DNA from: Lachnospiraceae bacterium
Lineage (GTDB): Bacteria > Bacillota > Clostridia > Lachnospirales > Lachnospiraceae
DNA length: 64,000 nt
Direction of reading: 5' to 3'
NCBI GenBank assembly: GCA_910574185.1
Contig: CAJSZQ010000008.1
Span: forward strand, 1-64,000
Shown here: piece after piece, positions 42,423-50,996 of the stretch
Layout of the letters: each line of letters begins with the position of its first letter
Numbering within the stretch: position 1 is the first letter of the stretch
Notes under the pieces: model-generated
Database searches by the model: none
What the model was told of the DNA's origin: nothing
The model's input: only the letters and a program-made list of their open reading frames with translations
Translations under genes and position numbers: made by a program

Positions 42423-44252
42423 ATGGAGAACAGTAAAGGGAAAGAGATAGAACAGAAAAATTTCAGTTTATCTGTGTGGAAAAAGATGCTGCCCTTCTTC
42501 CGGCCGTATTATAATTATTTTGCAACCACAGTCAGTCTGAATGTGTTGTTGGTGTTGATGGACGTAGGAGTACCTTTATTTCAGAGCTATGCTATTAATC
42601 ATTTTATTGTGCCGGGGACTCTTCAGGGAATCGGGCGGTTTGCCGTTATTTATGCGCTTGCGATTATCGCGCAGACAGTAAGTTTGTTTTTCAGCGTGCG
42701 CGCGGCGATTCATATTGAGATGAATGTGGGAAAGGATTTAAAGCGGGCCCAGTTTGTGCATCTGCAGAAGCTCTCTTTTTCCTATTATAATACTACGCCG
42801 GTGGGATATATTCATGCCAGAGTTATGAGTGATACGCTGAAGATTGCGACGGTTCTTGCCTGGGGATTGGTGGATATGTTCTGGGCATTTGCCTATGTAA
42901 TCGGTGTGTTTGGGATTATGTTTGTGCTGAACTGGAAGCTGGCGTTGATTGTGCTGGTGGTGGTTCCGATGATTGCGCTTCTAACGGCATTTTTTCAGAA
43001 ACGGATGCTGCACTGGAACCGAAAAATCCGGGAGACCAATTCAGAGATTACCGGAGCTTTTAACGAGGGGATTACCGGAGTGCAGACCAGCAAGACGTTA
43101 GTTATGGAGGAGTTGAATGACAGAGCGTTTCGAGAAATTACAGGACGCATGAAGGGCGGCTCTATGACGCTTGCCAGGCTGACCGCTGTCTACATGCCGT
43201 TGATTCTCTTTTTCAGTTCTATGGTGACGGCATTTGTGTTGGCGAGAGGCGGGTATTTTGTACAGAATCAGTTGATTGCGCTGGGAACGCTGTCCGTATT
43301 TTTGTCGTATGCGGTGGGAATTTTTGAGCCGATACAACAGCTTGCCAGGCTTCTGTCAGATTTGATATCCTGTCAGGCAAATATTGAACGGGTGACAAAT
43401 TTGCTGGAACAGGAACCGAATATTACCGACTCACAGGAGGTACAGAGAAAATATGGGGATTCCACGTATCCGAAAAAGGAGAACTGGGAGCCGATAAAAG
43501 GTGATATTGAATTTCGGGATGTTACCTTCTGCTACCCTGATGGGAAGGAAAATGTATTGGAGCATTTTAATTTAAAGATACCGGCGGGAACCACAGTGGC
43601 GATTGTGGGGGACACCGGCGCAGGGAAATCGACGATTGTGAACCTGGCGGGCCGCTTCTTTGAACCGACGGAAGGACAGATACTCATTGATGGAAGGGAT
43701 TACAGGGAGCGTTCTCAACTCTGGCTTCACAGCCAGATTGGTTATGTGCTGCAGAACCCCCATTTGTTTTCCGGGACGATTCGGGAGAATATCCGGTACG
43801 GAAGATTGGATGCGACGGACGCAGAGGTAGAGGAAGCAGCCAGACGGGTATCGGCGGACCAGGTGATTTCCCGTCTGGAAAAGGGCTATGACACAGATGT
43901 GGGCGAAGGCGGAAACCGGCTTTCGACCGGGGAAAAACAGCTTATTTCATTTGCCAGGGCGATTCTTGCGAAACCTGCCATTTTTGTACTGGACGAAGCT
44001 ACGTCCTCCATTGATACCTGGACGGAACAGTTGATTCACAAAGCGACCGATATGCTGCTAAAAGGGCATACTTCATTTATGATTGCGCATCGTCTGTCAA
44101 CGGTGAGAAATGCAGATATTATTCTGGTAATGAAGGACGGAAAGATTACCGAGCAGGGGAACCATAAAGAGCTGATTAGAAAAAAGGGGCAGTATTACAG
44201 GCTATATTCAAAGCAGTTTGAGGAGGAACGGATGTTGGAGGTGTTTCGCTGA
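42423..44252 (+). CDS. ABC exporter half-transporter 2 (degenerate signature)
   Basis: A 609-residue partner of the upstream gene. Membrane part residues about 20-325, ATPase part about 360-600. Walker A GDTGAGKSTI and a canonical Walker B with Glu (VLDEATSSID), H-loop AHRLST, but the signature reads LSTGEKQ instead of LSGGQ. The faults of the two halves are complementary, which is how asymmetric multidrug or lipid exporters are built. Substrate unknown. Confidence 0.93.
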   Translation: MENSKGKEIEQKNFSLSVWKKMLPFFRPYYNYFATTVSLNVLLVLMDVGVPLFQSYAINHFIVPGTLQGIGRFAVIYALAIIAQTVSLFFSVRAAIHIEMNVGKDLKRAQFVHLQKLSFSYYNTTPVGYIHARVMSDTLKIATVLAWGLVDMFWAFAYVIGVFGIMFVLNWKLALIVLVVVPMIALLTAFFQKRMLHWNRKIRETNSEITGAFNEGITGVQTSKTLVMEELNDRAFREITGRMKGGSMTLARLTAVYMPLILFFSSMVTAFVLARGGYFVQNQLIALGTLSVFLSYAVGIFEPIQQLARLLSDLISCQANIERVTNLLEQEPNITDSQEVQRKYGDSTYPKKENWEPIKGDIEFRDVTFCYPDGKENVLEHFNLKIPAGTTVAIVGDTGAGKSTIVNLAGRFFEPTEGQILIDGRDYRERSQLWLHSQIGYVLQNPHLFSGTIRENIRYGRLDATDAEVEEAARRVSADQVISRLEKGYDTDVGEGGNRLSTGEKQLISFARAILAKPAIFVLDEATSSIDTWTEQLIHKATDMLLKGHTSFMIAHRLSTVRNADIILVMKDGKITEQGNHKELIRKKGQYYRLYSKQFEEERMLEVFR

Positions 44253-44474
44253 TACTGAATTATGAGGCTGACTATTATTATAATGTGCTTAGATAGTTCC
44301 AAATCAGAGAGAGGCTGCTGGTGCTTCAGAATCCGTCAGAGGAGACAGTTACGGCTGCCTTATCCGAGTCGGGAATGACCAAGCAGACGGGCGGAAACCT
44401 TCCGGGTTTTGGCGGAGGAGTTCATTGCAGTATATAAGAAAATAATTCCGTAATTTGGCTTGAGAGATATCGTT
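44253..44474. other. Non-coding/decayed sequence before the IS21 remnant
   Basis: Short readable stretches in several frames but none with a start, ribosome site or family I know. Likely eroded DNA at the edge of the mobile region. Confidence 0.4.
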
Positions 44475-44665
44475 GAATATTATCCCCCTTGGGAGCCACC
44501 AGTTTCCCACTTCAGAGCCATCCGGAAATGGTATTTTCCACCTTCAGAGCCACCACAACATATTGTGGCAGCACACATATTTGATTTCACTATAAATCTC
44601 CTTATAGTTATTCTTGGAGAACTGCTGATGCAGTATCACCAAATAATCTATAGGGAGGTCTTTTT

Positions 44666-45085
44666 ATGTTTAAGAAGATAAAAGTCAGAAGTATTCTGGA
44701 ACTTCTGGGAAAAAATTTAAGCGCAAGGGAGGTGTCAAAAGTTTTAGGTGTATCAAGAAATACCGTCGCCGAAGTACAGGCGTTATTCTTACAATCGGAC
44801 AAATCATGGGATGATATTTCTGAATGGGATGACGACAGGCTTTATGAACTGTTCTATCCGGATAAGTTTAAATATAAACCCAGATATGCTCCAGTTGATT
44901 ATTCTTACGTCCATAGAGAGTTAAAAAAGACAGGCGTCACAGAAAAGCTCCTTTGGGAAGAATACTGTGCCAGATGTGAGTGGATGAATGGAATAACAGG
45001 CTCGGCGGAGGGACGCAGGCGGATTCCATCATGGACAGAATTATCCATAATGCCTATGAAATCCCTACAAATGAAACAAACCTGA
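44666..45085 (+). pseudogene. istA 5' fragment joined to out-of-frame istB sequence
   Basis: Residues 1-110 are the helix-turn-helix N-terminus of an IS21 transposase (KIKVRSILELLGKNLSAREV and SKVLGVSRNTVAEVQA), ending near EEYCARCE. The catalytic DDE domain is absent. Downstream codons are istB DNA read in the wrong frame, which gives an unrelated tail. Confidence 0.85.
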
Positions 45086-45141
45086 GAAAGCTGTATGATT
45101 CAAAGAAGCTCAAAAGGCTTGTTGACGAGGTAGAAGCATAA
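45007..45141 (+). pseudogene. istB 3' fragment
   Basis: In a different frame from the istA fragment, about 45 codons encode the end of the IS21 helper ATPase: QADSIMDRIIHNAYEIP, then TNLRKLYDSKKLKRLVDEVE and a TAA at 45139-45141. The AAA+ Walker motifs are lost with the internal deletion. Confidence 0.85.
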
Positions 45142-45385
45142 TCATCTGAACATCATTAGACCTAATATTGCCTCTGTTGTATTTTTAAGCGGCAGGGGCA
45201 GTATTACTATATCTTGTGTCTGAGGCGGCTCTCAAGAAAGAAATTTCCGGGTGGCTCTGAAGCGGGAAAATGGTGGCTCCCAAGGGGGATAATATTCAGA
45301 TGCCATACCAGGTAGAAAACACAAGGTGTGATTATACAATGGGGAATGGTGGGCTGAGAGTTGCTGCGGCAATACTGACAAGCCT

Positions 45386-45649
45386 ATGCAGCGGGCATCG
45401 TTAAAAGAGAAGCTGGCGGCATACAAGGCACAAGTGTCAGGGCAGATCGGGCTGATACTGAAAAAGCGAAAAGGAAGGAGGAAACGCTGTAACAGTCATA
45501 AAGTCAATGAAATTTCGGAAGATGTCCCGTTGCTTTCAAAAAAAGTTCCGATTGATTTAGCCGGGATTTCGGGGTATAATGGCATTGAGGTCATATACCT
45601 TTTGGGAATGGCTTTTGCGTTTCCTGCCATACAAAAAGGAGGTTTATGA
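45386..45649 (+). pseudogene. Unrecognised fragment upstream of the nuclease gene
   Basis: An 87-codon frame: a Lys/Arg-rich helix (LKEKLAAYKAQVSGQ, then KKRKGRRKR) followed by an unrelated-looking hydrophobic tail. The N-terminal part resembles the charged tails of mobilisation or conjugation proteins; the C-terminal part does not. Probably a junction of remnants rather than a working gene. It ends two bases from the nuclease start and contains that gene's ribosome site. Confidence 0.3.
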
Positions 45650-45652
45650 CTG

Positions 45653-46597
45653 ATGGATACGGAAATAAGAAATGCGGTCAGTGCAGCAGAACAGGACGCA
45701 CAGTATGATGATAAGGCAAAACGCCTGTTGGGAAATAAAATCATTCTGGCGCATATTCTGGTAAAGACCGTTGATGAGTTTAAGGGAATGAACCCGAAAG
45801 ATGTGGTATCCTATATCGAGGGAGAGCCGTTTATCAGCGTGGTTCCGGTGGAGCCGGGGCTGACCAATATGGAAAAAGAAGAAAACGGGCAGCGCATTGT
45901 CGGGATGAATACGGAAAATGCGGAGATCAACGAGGGGCTTGTAAGGTTTGACATTATCTTTTATGTGAGGATGAAAGACGGCGTCTCACAGGTTATCATA
46001 AACGTTGAAGCACAGAAAGATGAACCGTCAGGCTATCATATTTTAAACAGGGCAGTCTTTTATGTGAGCCGTCTTGTTTCCTCGCAGAAGGAACGGGATT
46101 TTGTCAAGACAAATTATAATGACATCAGGCGTGTCTTTTCCATTTGGGTATGTATGGGCATGGACGAAAGCAGCATGGCTTATGTGTATCTTGCGAAAGA
46201 CGATCTGCTCGGTTCCTATCCGTGGAAAGGCAGGCTTGACCTGCTGAATATTGTCCTGATAGGTATATCAAATGAACTTCCGGAGCATGATGAGAAGTAT
46301 GAGCTACACCGTTTGCTGAGTACGTTGCTTTCAATGGAGCTGACCGTTGATGAAAAATTAGGGATTATAAAAACCGAGTACCATATTCCGGTAGATGATG
46401 AATTGAGAAAGGATGTGAGCGCTATGTGTAATCTTTCACAGGGAATCAGAGAAAGAAGTGTGGCAGAGAGGGATGAAAAAATTATTTTAAATATGCACAG
46501 GAAAGGCTATACATTAGAGCAGATAGCAGAATGTGTGGAAAAGACCATAGAGGAAGTGGAGGCTGTCATTAGAAAAAGAGAGCCTGTGCTGGCATAA
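45653..46597 (+). CDS. PD-(D/E)XK nuclease-family putative transposase (Rpn-like)
   Basis: A 314-residue protein of the recombination-promoting nuclease / PD-(D/E)XK transposase group common in Lachnospiraceae. The nuclease core shows Asp in GLVRFDIIFYVR and the E-x-Q/K pair in VIINVEAQKDE; the N-terminal AKRLLGNKIILAHILVKTV and a C-terminal helix-turn-helix-like segment (KGYTLEQIAECVEKTIEEV) are also usual. Family members cut DNA in vitro and raise recombination; no end sequences tied to this copy were found. It sits in a decayed region with an IS remnant. Good ribosome site (AGGAGG). Confidence 0.82.
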   Translation: MDTEIRNAVSAAEQDAQYDDKAKRLLGNKIILAHILVKTVDEFKGMNPKDVVSYIEGEPFISVVPVEPGLTNMEKEENGQRIVGMNTENAEINEGLVRFDIIFYVRMKDGVSQVIINVEAQKDEPSGYHILNRAVFYVSRLVSSQKERDFVKTNYNDIRRVFSIWVCMGMDESSMAYVYLAKDDLLGSYPWKGRLDLLNIVLIGISNELPEHDEKYELHRLLSTLLSMELTVDEKLGIIKTEYHIPVDDELRKDVSAMCNLSQGIRERSVAERDEKIILNMHRKGYTLEQIAECVEKTIEEVEAVIRKREPVLA

Positions 46598-46625
46598 TCA
46601 CAGTAACTAAATAACACAGACAGTA

Positions 46626-46675
46626 AAGCAGTGAATTTGTTTTCGGATCAGAGAACAATTCGCTGCTTTTCCTGA
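46626..46675 (+). terminator. Terminator after the nuclease gene
   Basis: AAAGCAGTGAATTTGTT pairs with AACAATTCGCTGCTTTT, one mismatch and a G-T pair, ending in a T-run. Confidence 0.7.
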
Positions 46676-46774
46676 TAGCTTTACAGCGCCCTGACGCCAG
46701 TCTGGTCGCAGGCTGCTGTAGAATAGCTCCAAATGAAATAGATGAAAAAGTGATGGAAGAAAGAGAATATAATT

Positions 46775-47194
46775 ATGAATAAGTATTTTGAGCTGACAGG
46801 CAAGGTAGCAGTTGTAACCGGAGCAAGTTCTGGATTGGGAGCATCAGCAGCTGTGGCATATGCAGAAGCGGGAGCGAAGGTTGCGGTATTGGCCAGAAGA
46901 TTGGAAAAACTGGAAATTACGAAAAAGAAGATCGAGAAAGCTGGAGGAACAGCAATTGCAATCCGATGTGATTGCAAGATATTCTTGTAATGCTGCCAAA
47001 GGAGGCGTACTGGGTCTCACCAAAGGAATGGCGGGAACTTATGCTAAATACGGTATTACTGTCAATGCCATCGGACCCGGTTTATTCCCTGCGGAGATGA
47101 ACTAAATGGAACTGTATTGTTCCTTTCAAGCGATGCTTCCAGCTATGTTCAAGGTCAGTTTATTATAGTGGATGGTAGTGTTACGCTTGTGTAA
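46775..47194 (+). pseudogene. Short-chain dehydrogenase/reductase, broken
   Basis: Three pieces of one SDR in different frames. 46775-46990: the cofactor site VVTGASSGLGASAAVAYAEA, ending at a premature stop. About 46960-47105: the late catalytic region SCNAAKGGVLGLTKGMAG and GITVNAIGPGL, ending in a stop. About 47107-47194: the C-terminus FLSSDASSYVQGQFIIVDGS. Roughly 85 residues in the middle, including NNAG and the catalytic Ser, are deleted. It cannot make an active enzyme. Closest functional type would be a gluconate 5-dehydrogenase-like SDR, but this is uncertain. Confidence 0.85.
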
Positions 47195-47230
47195 AAGCAC
47201 AAAATGCTCGTGCGGAAAGGCGGAATATAT

Positions 47231-47724
47231 ATGGAACAGAACAGATATGCGAGTTCAGCGGAGGCGTGTAATCTTCTTTTGGGGTTGTTGATTGTAGCAC
47301 AGTTTCCAATTATGTTTGGAGCGGCAGGTCCAAATGCGGTTATTCAGATGATAACGTGGGGCATTACTGCGTATCCAATGATTATTATTACAGTTGTTTT
47401 GATGTATAGAAGCGGAGATATTGTCGGAGCTACCAGTAATGCCGTATTGAGCGTGGTTCTGATGGGGCAGAATTTTGTAAAAGGCATCATGAATTTAGTT
47501 TATTTTGTGAGCGGTAAAGAGGTTCCTGCAGAATTGCAGGGTGCTGTATATGGGCGTCGGCAGTTGGTTTTTTGGGACTTTCCATCATGTATTTGACGGG
47601 TCTGCAGGCAGGCGGCTTGATTGGAGGAATTGGACTTGGTATTCTGGGAATCTGGCTGATATATACAGGAATCGGCGGTGTTGTGAATAAAGCGATTGGT
47701 AAGCAGATGTTCCCACACTGTTAA
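47231..47724 (+). pseudogene. Multi-helix membrane protein, frameshifted
   Basis: Residues 1-100 from ATG 47231 contain three to four membrane helices (NLLLGLLIVAQFPIMFGAA, MIIITVVLMYRSGDIVGA). Near 47560 the frame is lost; a second frame continues with two more helices (GLSIMYLTGLQAGGLIGG, IGLGILGIWLIYTGIGG) and stops at 47722-47724. A single-base change would restore about 164 codons, so this is a recent pseudogene or a sequencing error. Family not recognised. Confidence 0.6.
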
Positions 47725-47767
47725 ATGATAATGCTGCTTATTATAAAAGGTTTATCAGTGCATTTAA

Positions 47768-47813
47768 ACAGAGGAGATGTCCGAAAATTCGGAAATTTTC
47801 TCTGTTTTTTTTG
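47768..47813 (+). terminator. Terminator after the broken membrane-protein gene
   Basis: ACAGAG pairs with CTCTGT around an inner CCGAAAATT-type stem; eight T residues follow. Confidence 0.7.
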
Positions 47814-47986
47814 GAATAACGAGGGAGCCTTGCTGCATTACTGGTTCAGATGTGAAGCGGCTGTGCCGCAGACCAGACAGAACTTGTAGTTATAATGCTT
47901 TATATAAGAATGCATATAATATGTCTATATTCAGAGAGACGAGGATAAATAATTGTGCAAAGCATTGAAAATTATAGTGCAAAGGT

Positions 47987-48015
47987 TTGACAAGCGTAAC
48001 CGAAAAGGGTATACT
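47987..48015 (+). promoter_or_regulatory. ptsHI promoter
   Basis: TTGACA (47987-47992) and TATACT (48010-48015) with 17-base spacing, 81 bases before the HPr start. Confidence 0.75.
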
Positions 48016-48096
48016 TAATGGTAACAATGTGTATAGTTATGACTGGGGCTTTACACAGAATATTAAGCAAATATAACAATAAGGGAGGAAGATATC

Positions 48097-48360
48097 ATGG
48101 TATCTCAAAAAGTAACAATCTCAAATCCTACAGGAATTCACGCTAGACCGGCGGCAACATTGGCTAAGACAGCAGCTCCGTTCAAATCAAACATTATCTT
48201 GGTTGTCGGAGAGAAGAGACTTCAGGCTAAGAGCGTTTTGAATCTTATGTCAGCAGCTATTAAATGTGGAACAGAAATCACAGTTGAGTGTGACGGAGAA
48301 GATGAGGCAGAAGCTCTCAAGACAGTAATTGATGCAATTGAAAGTGGATTAGGAGAGTAA
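48097..48360 (+). CDS. ptsH: Phosphocarrier protein HPr
   Basis: An 87-residue PTS carrier that takes phosphate from EI and gives it to EIIA domains. The active His15 is in GIHARPAA; Ser46 in AKSVLNLMS is the site used by HPr kinase for catabolite control in Firmicutes. Strong ribosome site (AAGGGAGGAAG). It is followed after one base by ptsI, an obvious operon; the mannitol PTS genes 5 kb on are likely clients. Confidence 0.97.
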   Translation: MVSQKVTISNPTGIHARPAATLAKTAAPFKSNIILVVGEKRLQAKSVLNLMSAAIKCGTEITVECDGEDEAEALKTVIDAIESGLGE

Positions 48361-48361
48361 G

Positions 48362-49966
48362 ATGGAACAGATTCGCGTTGAGAAGACGGCTTCGAGAGGT
48401 ATTGCCGTTGAGAAGATTTATTTGTATCTTGAGCCGGATTTGACCCCTGATACAGCGTCTGTTACAGAAGATCAGGTACAGGCTGAGATTGATAAGTTTG
48501 CCGCTTCTAAAGCGGCGGTTATCGCTGAACTTAACAAGCTGGCGGAGCAGAACGAAATCTTTGCAGCGCATCTGGAGATTGCGGATGATTTTATGCTGCA
48601 GGATGGAGTAGAAGGCAGAATTAAGAACGATAAGAAGAACGTTCAGCAGGCTGTCAGCGAGACCATAGATGAATTTGCTATGATTTTTGCGTCTATGGAC
48701 GACGAGTACATGAAGGAGAGAGCAGCGGACGTAAGGGATATCGGCAAGCGTCTGTTAGCCGGAGTCAAGGGTGTTAAACTTCCTGACTTAGGGGGAATTA
48801 CAGAGCCTGTTGTAGTTATGGCTCGCGATATGTATCCTTCAGATACTGTTAAGATTAATCCTTCACTGGTAAAGGGTATTATTACCGAGGAAGGCGGCGT
48901 TACAAGCCATGTTTCGATTATTGCCAAGAGTCTGGGGATTCCGACTTTGGTAGGCGTAAAAGGTATTCTTTCTAAGGTTGAAGACGGCGAGTTCATCTGT
49001 ATGGACGCAGGCGAGGGGATTATCGTTGTGAAGCCGGATGAAGCTACAGAGAAGGAATATCTTGACAAGAAGACGGCATATGAGCAGGAGAGGGCGCGCC
49101 TTGAAGGACTGAGAAATACTCCTGCTATAACCAAGGACGGTAAGAGAATTTACCTGTGCGCGAATGTAGGTAACGTACAGGATATCCGGAACGCGCTTCC
49201 GATGAATATTGACGGCGTAGGTCTGTTCCGAAGTGAGTTTTTGTATATGCAGAATACGCACTTCCCGACAGAAGAAGAGCAGTTTGCGGTATATAAAGAA
49301 GCGGCAGAGTTAGCGTCGCAGGAGCTGACAATCCGTACGCTGGATATCGGAGGAGATAAGGAACTGTCCTACTATGAGTTTGAGAAGGAAGAGAATCCAT
49401 TCCTCGGATGGAGAGCAATCCGTATTTCTCTGGATATGAAGGATATGTTCAAGGAGCAGCTTCGTGCTATTCTTCGTGCAAGCGCTTTTGGTCATGTAAG
49501 AATCATGTTTCCGATGATTATTTCCATGGATGAGCTTCTTGAAGCTAAGGCTGTTGTGGAAGAATGCAAGAAGGAGCTGGACGAGAGAGGTCAGGCATAC
49601 GATAAAGATATTGAGATGGGTATGATGATTGAGACTCCGGCAAGCGTTATACTTGCAGATGAGTTTGCGAAAGAGGCAGACTTCTTCAGTATCGGAACGA
49701 ATGATTTGACTCAGTACATTCTGGTAGTTGATCGGGGTAATAAGAAGATTGCTAATAAGTACAACTACTTTAGCCCGGCAGTTCTTAAGGCAATTGGCGG
49801 GGTAATTGAAGCCGGACACAAAGAAGGTATTAAGGTAGGAATGTGCGGCGAAATGGCAGGAGATCAGAAGGCAGTTGAGACGCTTCTGGATCTTGGGCTT
49901 GATGAGTTCAGTATGTCTGCAGGAAGTATCGATTATGTAAGAGAGCAGATTCTGAATAGGAAATAA
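48362..49966 (+). CDS. ptsI: Phosphoenolpyruvate-protein phosphotransferase (PTS enzyme I)
   Basis: A 534-residue enzyme that starts all PTS sugar uptake by moving phosphate from PEP to HPr. The phosphohistidine His183 lies in GGVTSHVSIIAKSLGIPTLVG-type sequence; the PEP-binding barrel has GLFRSEFLY, ENPFLGWRAIR, FFSIGTNDLTQY and the late MCGEMAGD with its catalytic Cys. It is about 40 residues shorter than the usual 570-575, mainly in the N-terminal and terminal loops, but no motif is missing. Followed by a strong terminator. Confidence 0.95.
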   Translation: MEQIRVEKTASRGIAVEKIYLYLEPDLTPDTASVTEDQVQAEIDKFAASKAAVIAELNKLAEQNEIFAAHLEIADDFMLQDGVEGRIKNDKKNVQQAVSETIDEFAMIFASMDDEYMKERAADVRDIGKRLLAGVKGVKLPDLGGITEPVVVMARDMYPSDTVKINPSLVKGIITEEGGVTSHVSIIAKSLGIPTLVGVKGILSKVEDGEFICMDAGEGIIVVKPDEATEKEYLDKKTAYEQERARLEGLRNTPAITKDGKRIYLCANVGNVQDIRNALPMNIDGVGLFRSEFLYMQNTHFPTEEEQFAVYKEAAELASQELTIRTLDIGGDKELSYYEFEKEENPFLGWRAIRISLDMKDMFKEQLRAILRASAFGHVRIMFPMIISMDELLEAKAVVEECKKELDERGQAYDKDIEMGMMIETPASVILADEFAKEADFFSIGTNDLTQYILVVDRGNKKIANKYNYFSPAVLKAIGGVIEAGHKEGIKVGMCGEMAGDQKAVETLLDLGLDEFSMSAGSIDYVREQILNRK

Positions 49967-49986
49967 TACGGATTAAAGTAAATAAT

Positions 49987-50030
49987 AGACGGTACAAGGA
50001 TGAAGGATTCTTGTACCGTCTATTTTTCTT
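49987..50030 (+). terminator. Terminator of ptsHI
   Basis: AGACGGTACAAG (49987-49998) pairs perfectly with CTTGTACCGTCT (50010-50021), then ATTTTTCTT. Confidence 0.95.
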
Positions 50031-50061
50031 ATCTATAATAGGAAACCTCAATCTAAACCTT

Positions 50062-50105
50062 ATGAACGGCCGAATGGACATGGTGGGATACCTGGAAGGT
50101 ATATA
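50062..50105 (+). repeat. Family E, solitary diverged copy
   Basis: ATGAACGGCCGAATGGACAT followed by GGTGGGATACCTGGAAGGTA matches the 47-bp unit at 10370-10510, closest to its third copy. Confidence 0.7.
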
Positions 50106-50177
50106 AATAGAAACCCTTCGGGGAATGCGCGCTGTAAATTGTATGAAAGAGCCTTTCCGTAGAAAAACGGAATGATT

Positions 50178-50954
50178 TCATAATACGATACTTTGCCCGG
50201 TTGACAGATAATATAGATTGTCAATATAAGATTTCATAAATTCAAACTGAGCCGTCCCGGTACAGTGACAGGTATAATAAGCAGTGGGGAAGCTCTCAAG
50301 ATATCTGGCATATTCGGCGAGAGTTTCATCAAGCGGCAGTTTGGAGAAGTGGAATCCGCCTATCAGCACGTCAGGCTGGAACCATCCTGTAATATTTAGG
50401 ATACCTTTGTGCGAACAGCCGCTAAACAACGTTTTTTTGTGGTTTTCTTCAATCAGCAGGTATTGTTCGTGGCGGAAATCATCGGGTAAGAAAGCGTCTT
50501 CTTGCTTAACGCTGAGTCCAAAGCTGCCAAGTTCAAAGGGCTTTTGGAAGGTGTTGCAGGAATATAGTGTAAAACCTGGGCTGATAGAAGTAGTGTCGTC
50601 GGTATAGATGAGTCTTTCGCTTGCTGCAAGCGACACATCGAGCCCGATATATTTTTCCGGTCCATGAAAATGTTCCGCAAATGCATAGCGGCTGAGGTAG
50701 ACGGGGGCTTTTTGATTGATTTCCAAGAATTTTTTCAATCCTCCTCCATGGTCATAGTGACCATGGGAGAGGATGGCTATGTCAACGTCTTCCAAATGGA
50801 CGCCAAGTTTTTCAGCGTTGTCTGCAAACAAATCAGTCTGTCCCATATCGAATAATAGTTTAGTTTGCTCTGTCTCTATATATAATGAGAGTCCATGCTC
50901 CGAAGAGAGGGCTTTATGCAGAGAAGTATTTTCTACTAAAACGGTAATTTTCAT
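50178..50954 (-). CDS. MBL-fold metallo-hydrolase
   Basis: A 258-residue metallo-beta-lactamase-fold enzyme. The metal motif is LSHGHYDHGGGL (HxHxDH), with later metal ligands around FSGCSHKGILN and YTCHCTGT. This pattern resembles the 7,8-dihydropterin-6-methyl-4-(beta-D-ribofuranosyl)-aminobenzene-5'-phosphate synthase-like group, often of unknown substrate. Start ATG 50954 with AAGGAG; the longer reading is unlikely. It lies directly downstream of mtlR on the same strand (42 bases), perhaps co-transcribed. Confidence 0.85.
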   Translation of the reverse strand: MKITVLVENTSLHKALSSEHGLSLYIETEQTKLLFDMGQTDLFADNAEKLGVHLEDVDIAILSHGHYDHGGGLKKFLEINQKAPVYLSRYAFAEHFHGPEKYIGLDVSLAASERLIYTDDTTSISPGFTLYSCNTFQKPFELGSFGLSVKQEDAFLPDDFRHEQYLLIEENHKKTLFSGCSHKGILNITGWFQPDVLIGGFHFSKLPLDETLAEYARYLESFPTAYYTCHCTGTAQFEFMKSYIDNLYYLSTGQSIVL

Positions 50955-50996
50955 TTGTGGCGCTCCTTGTAAAATCAATAAAATTTTAGTTATCTT

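Larger units (their letters stand above)
44475..45297 (+). mobile_element. Internally deleted IS21-family insertion sequence
   Basis: The ends are 26-bp perfect inverted repeats (44475-44500 and 45272-45297; outermost bases GAATATTATCCCCC). Inside each end lie further copies of a CTTCAGAGCCAC word, the multiple transposase-binding sites typical of IS21. Between them are the start of istA (44666) and the end of istB (to 45141). The element is about 820 bp, against about 2.4 kb for a complete one, so it lacks transposase activity and could only move in trans. Confidence 0.85.
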
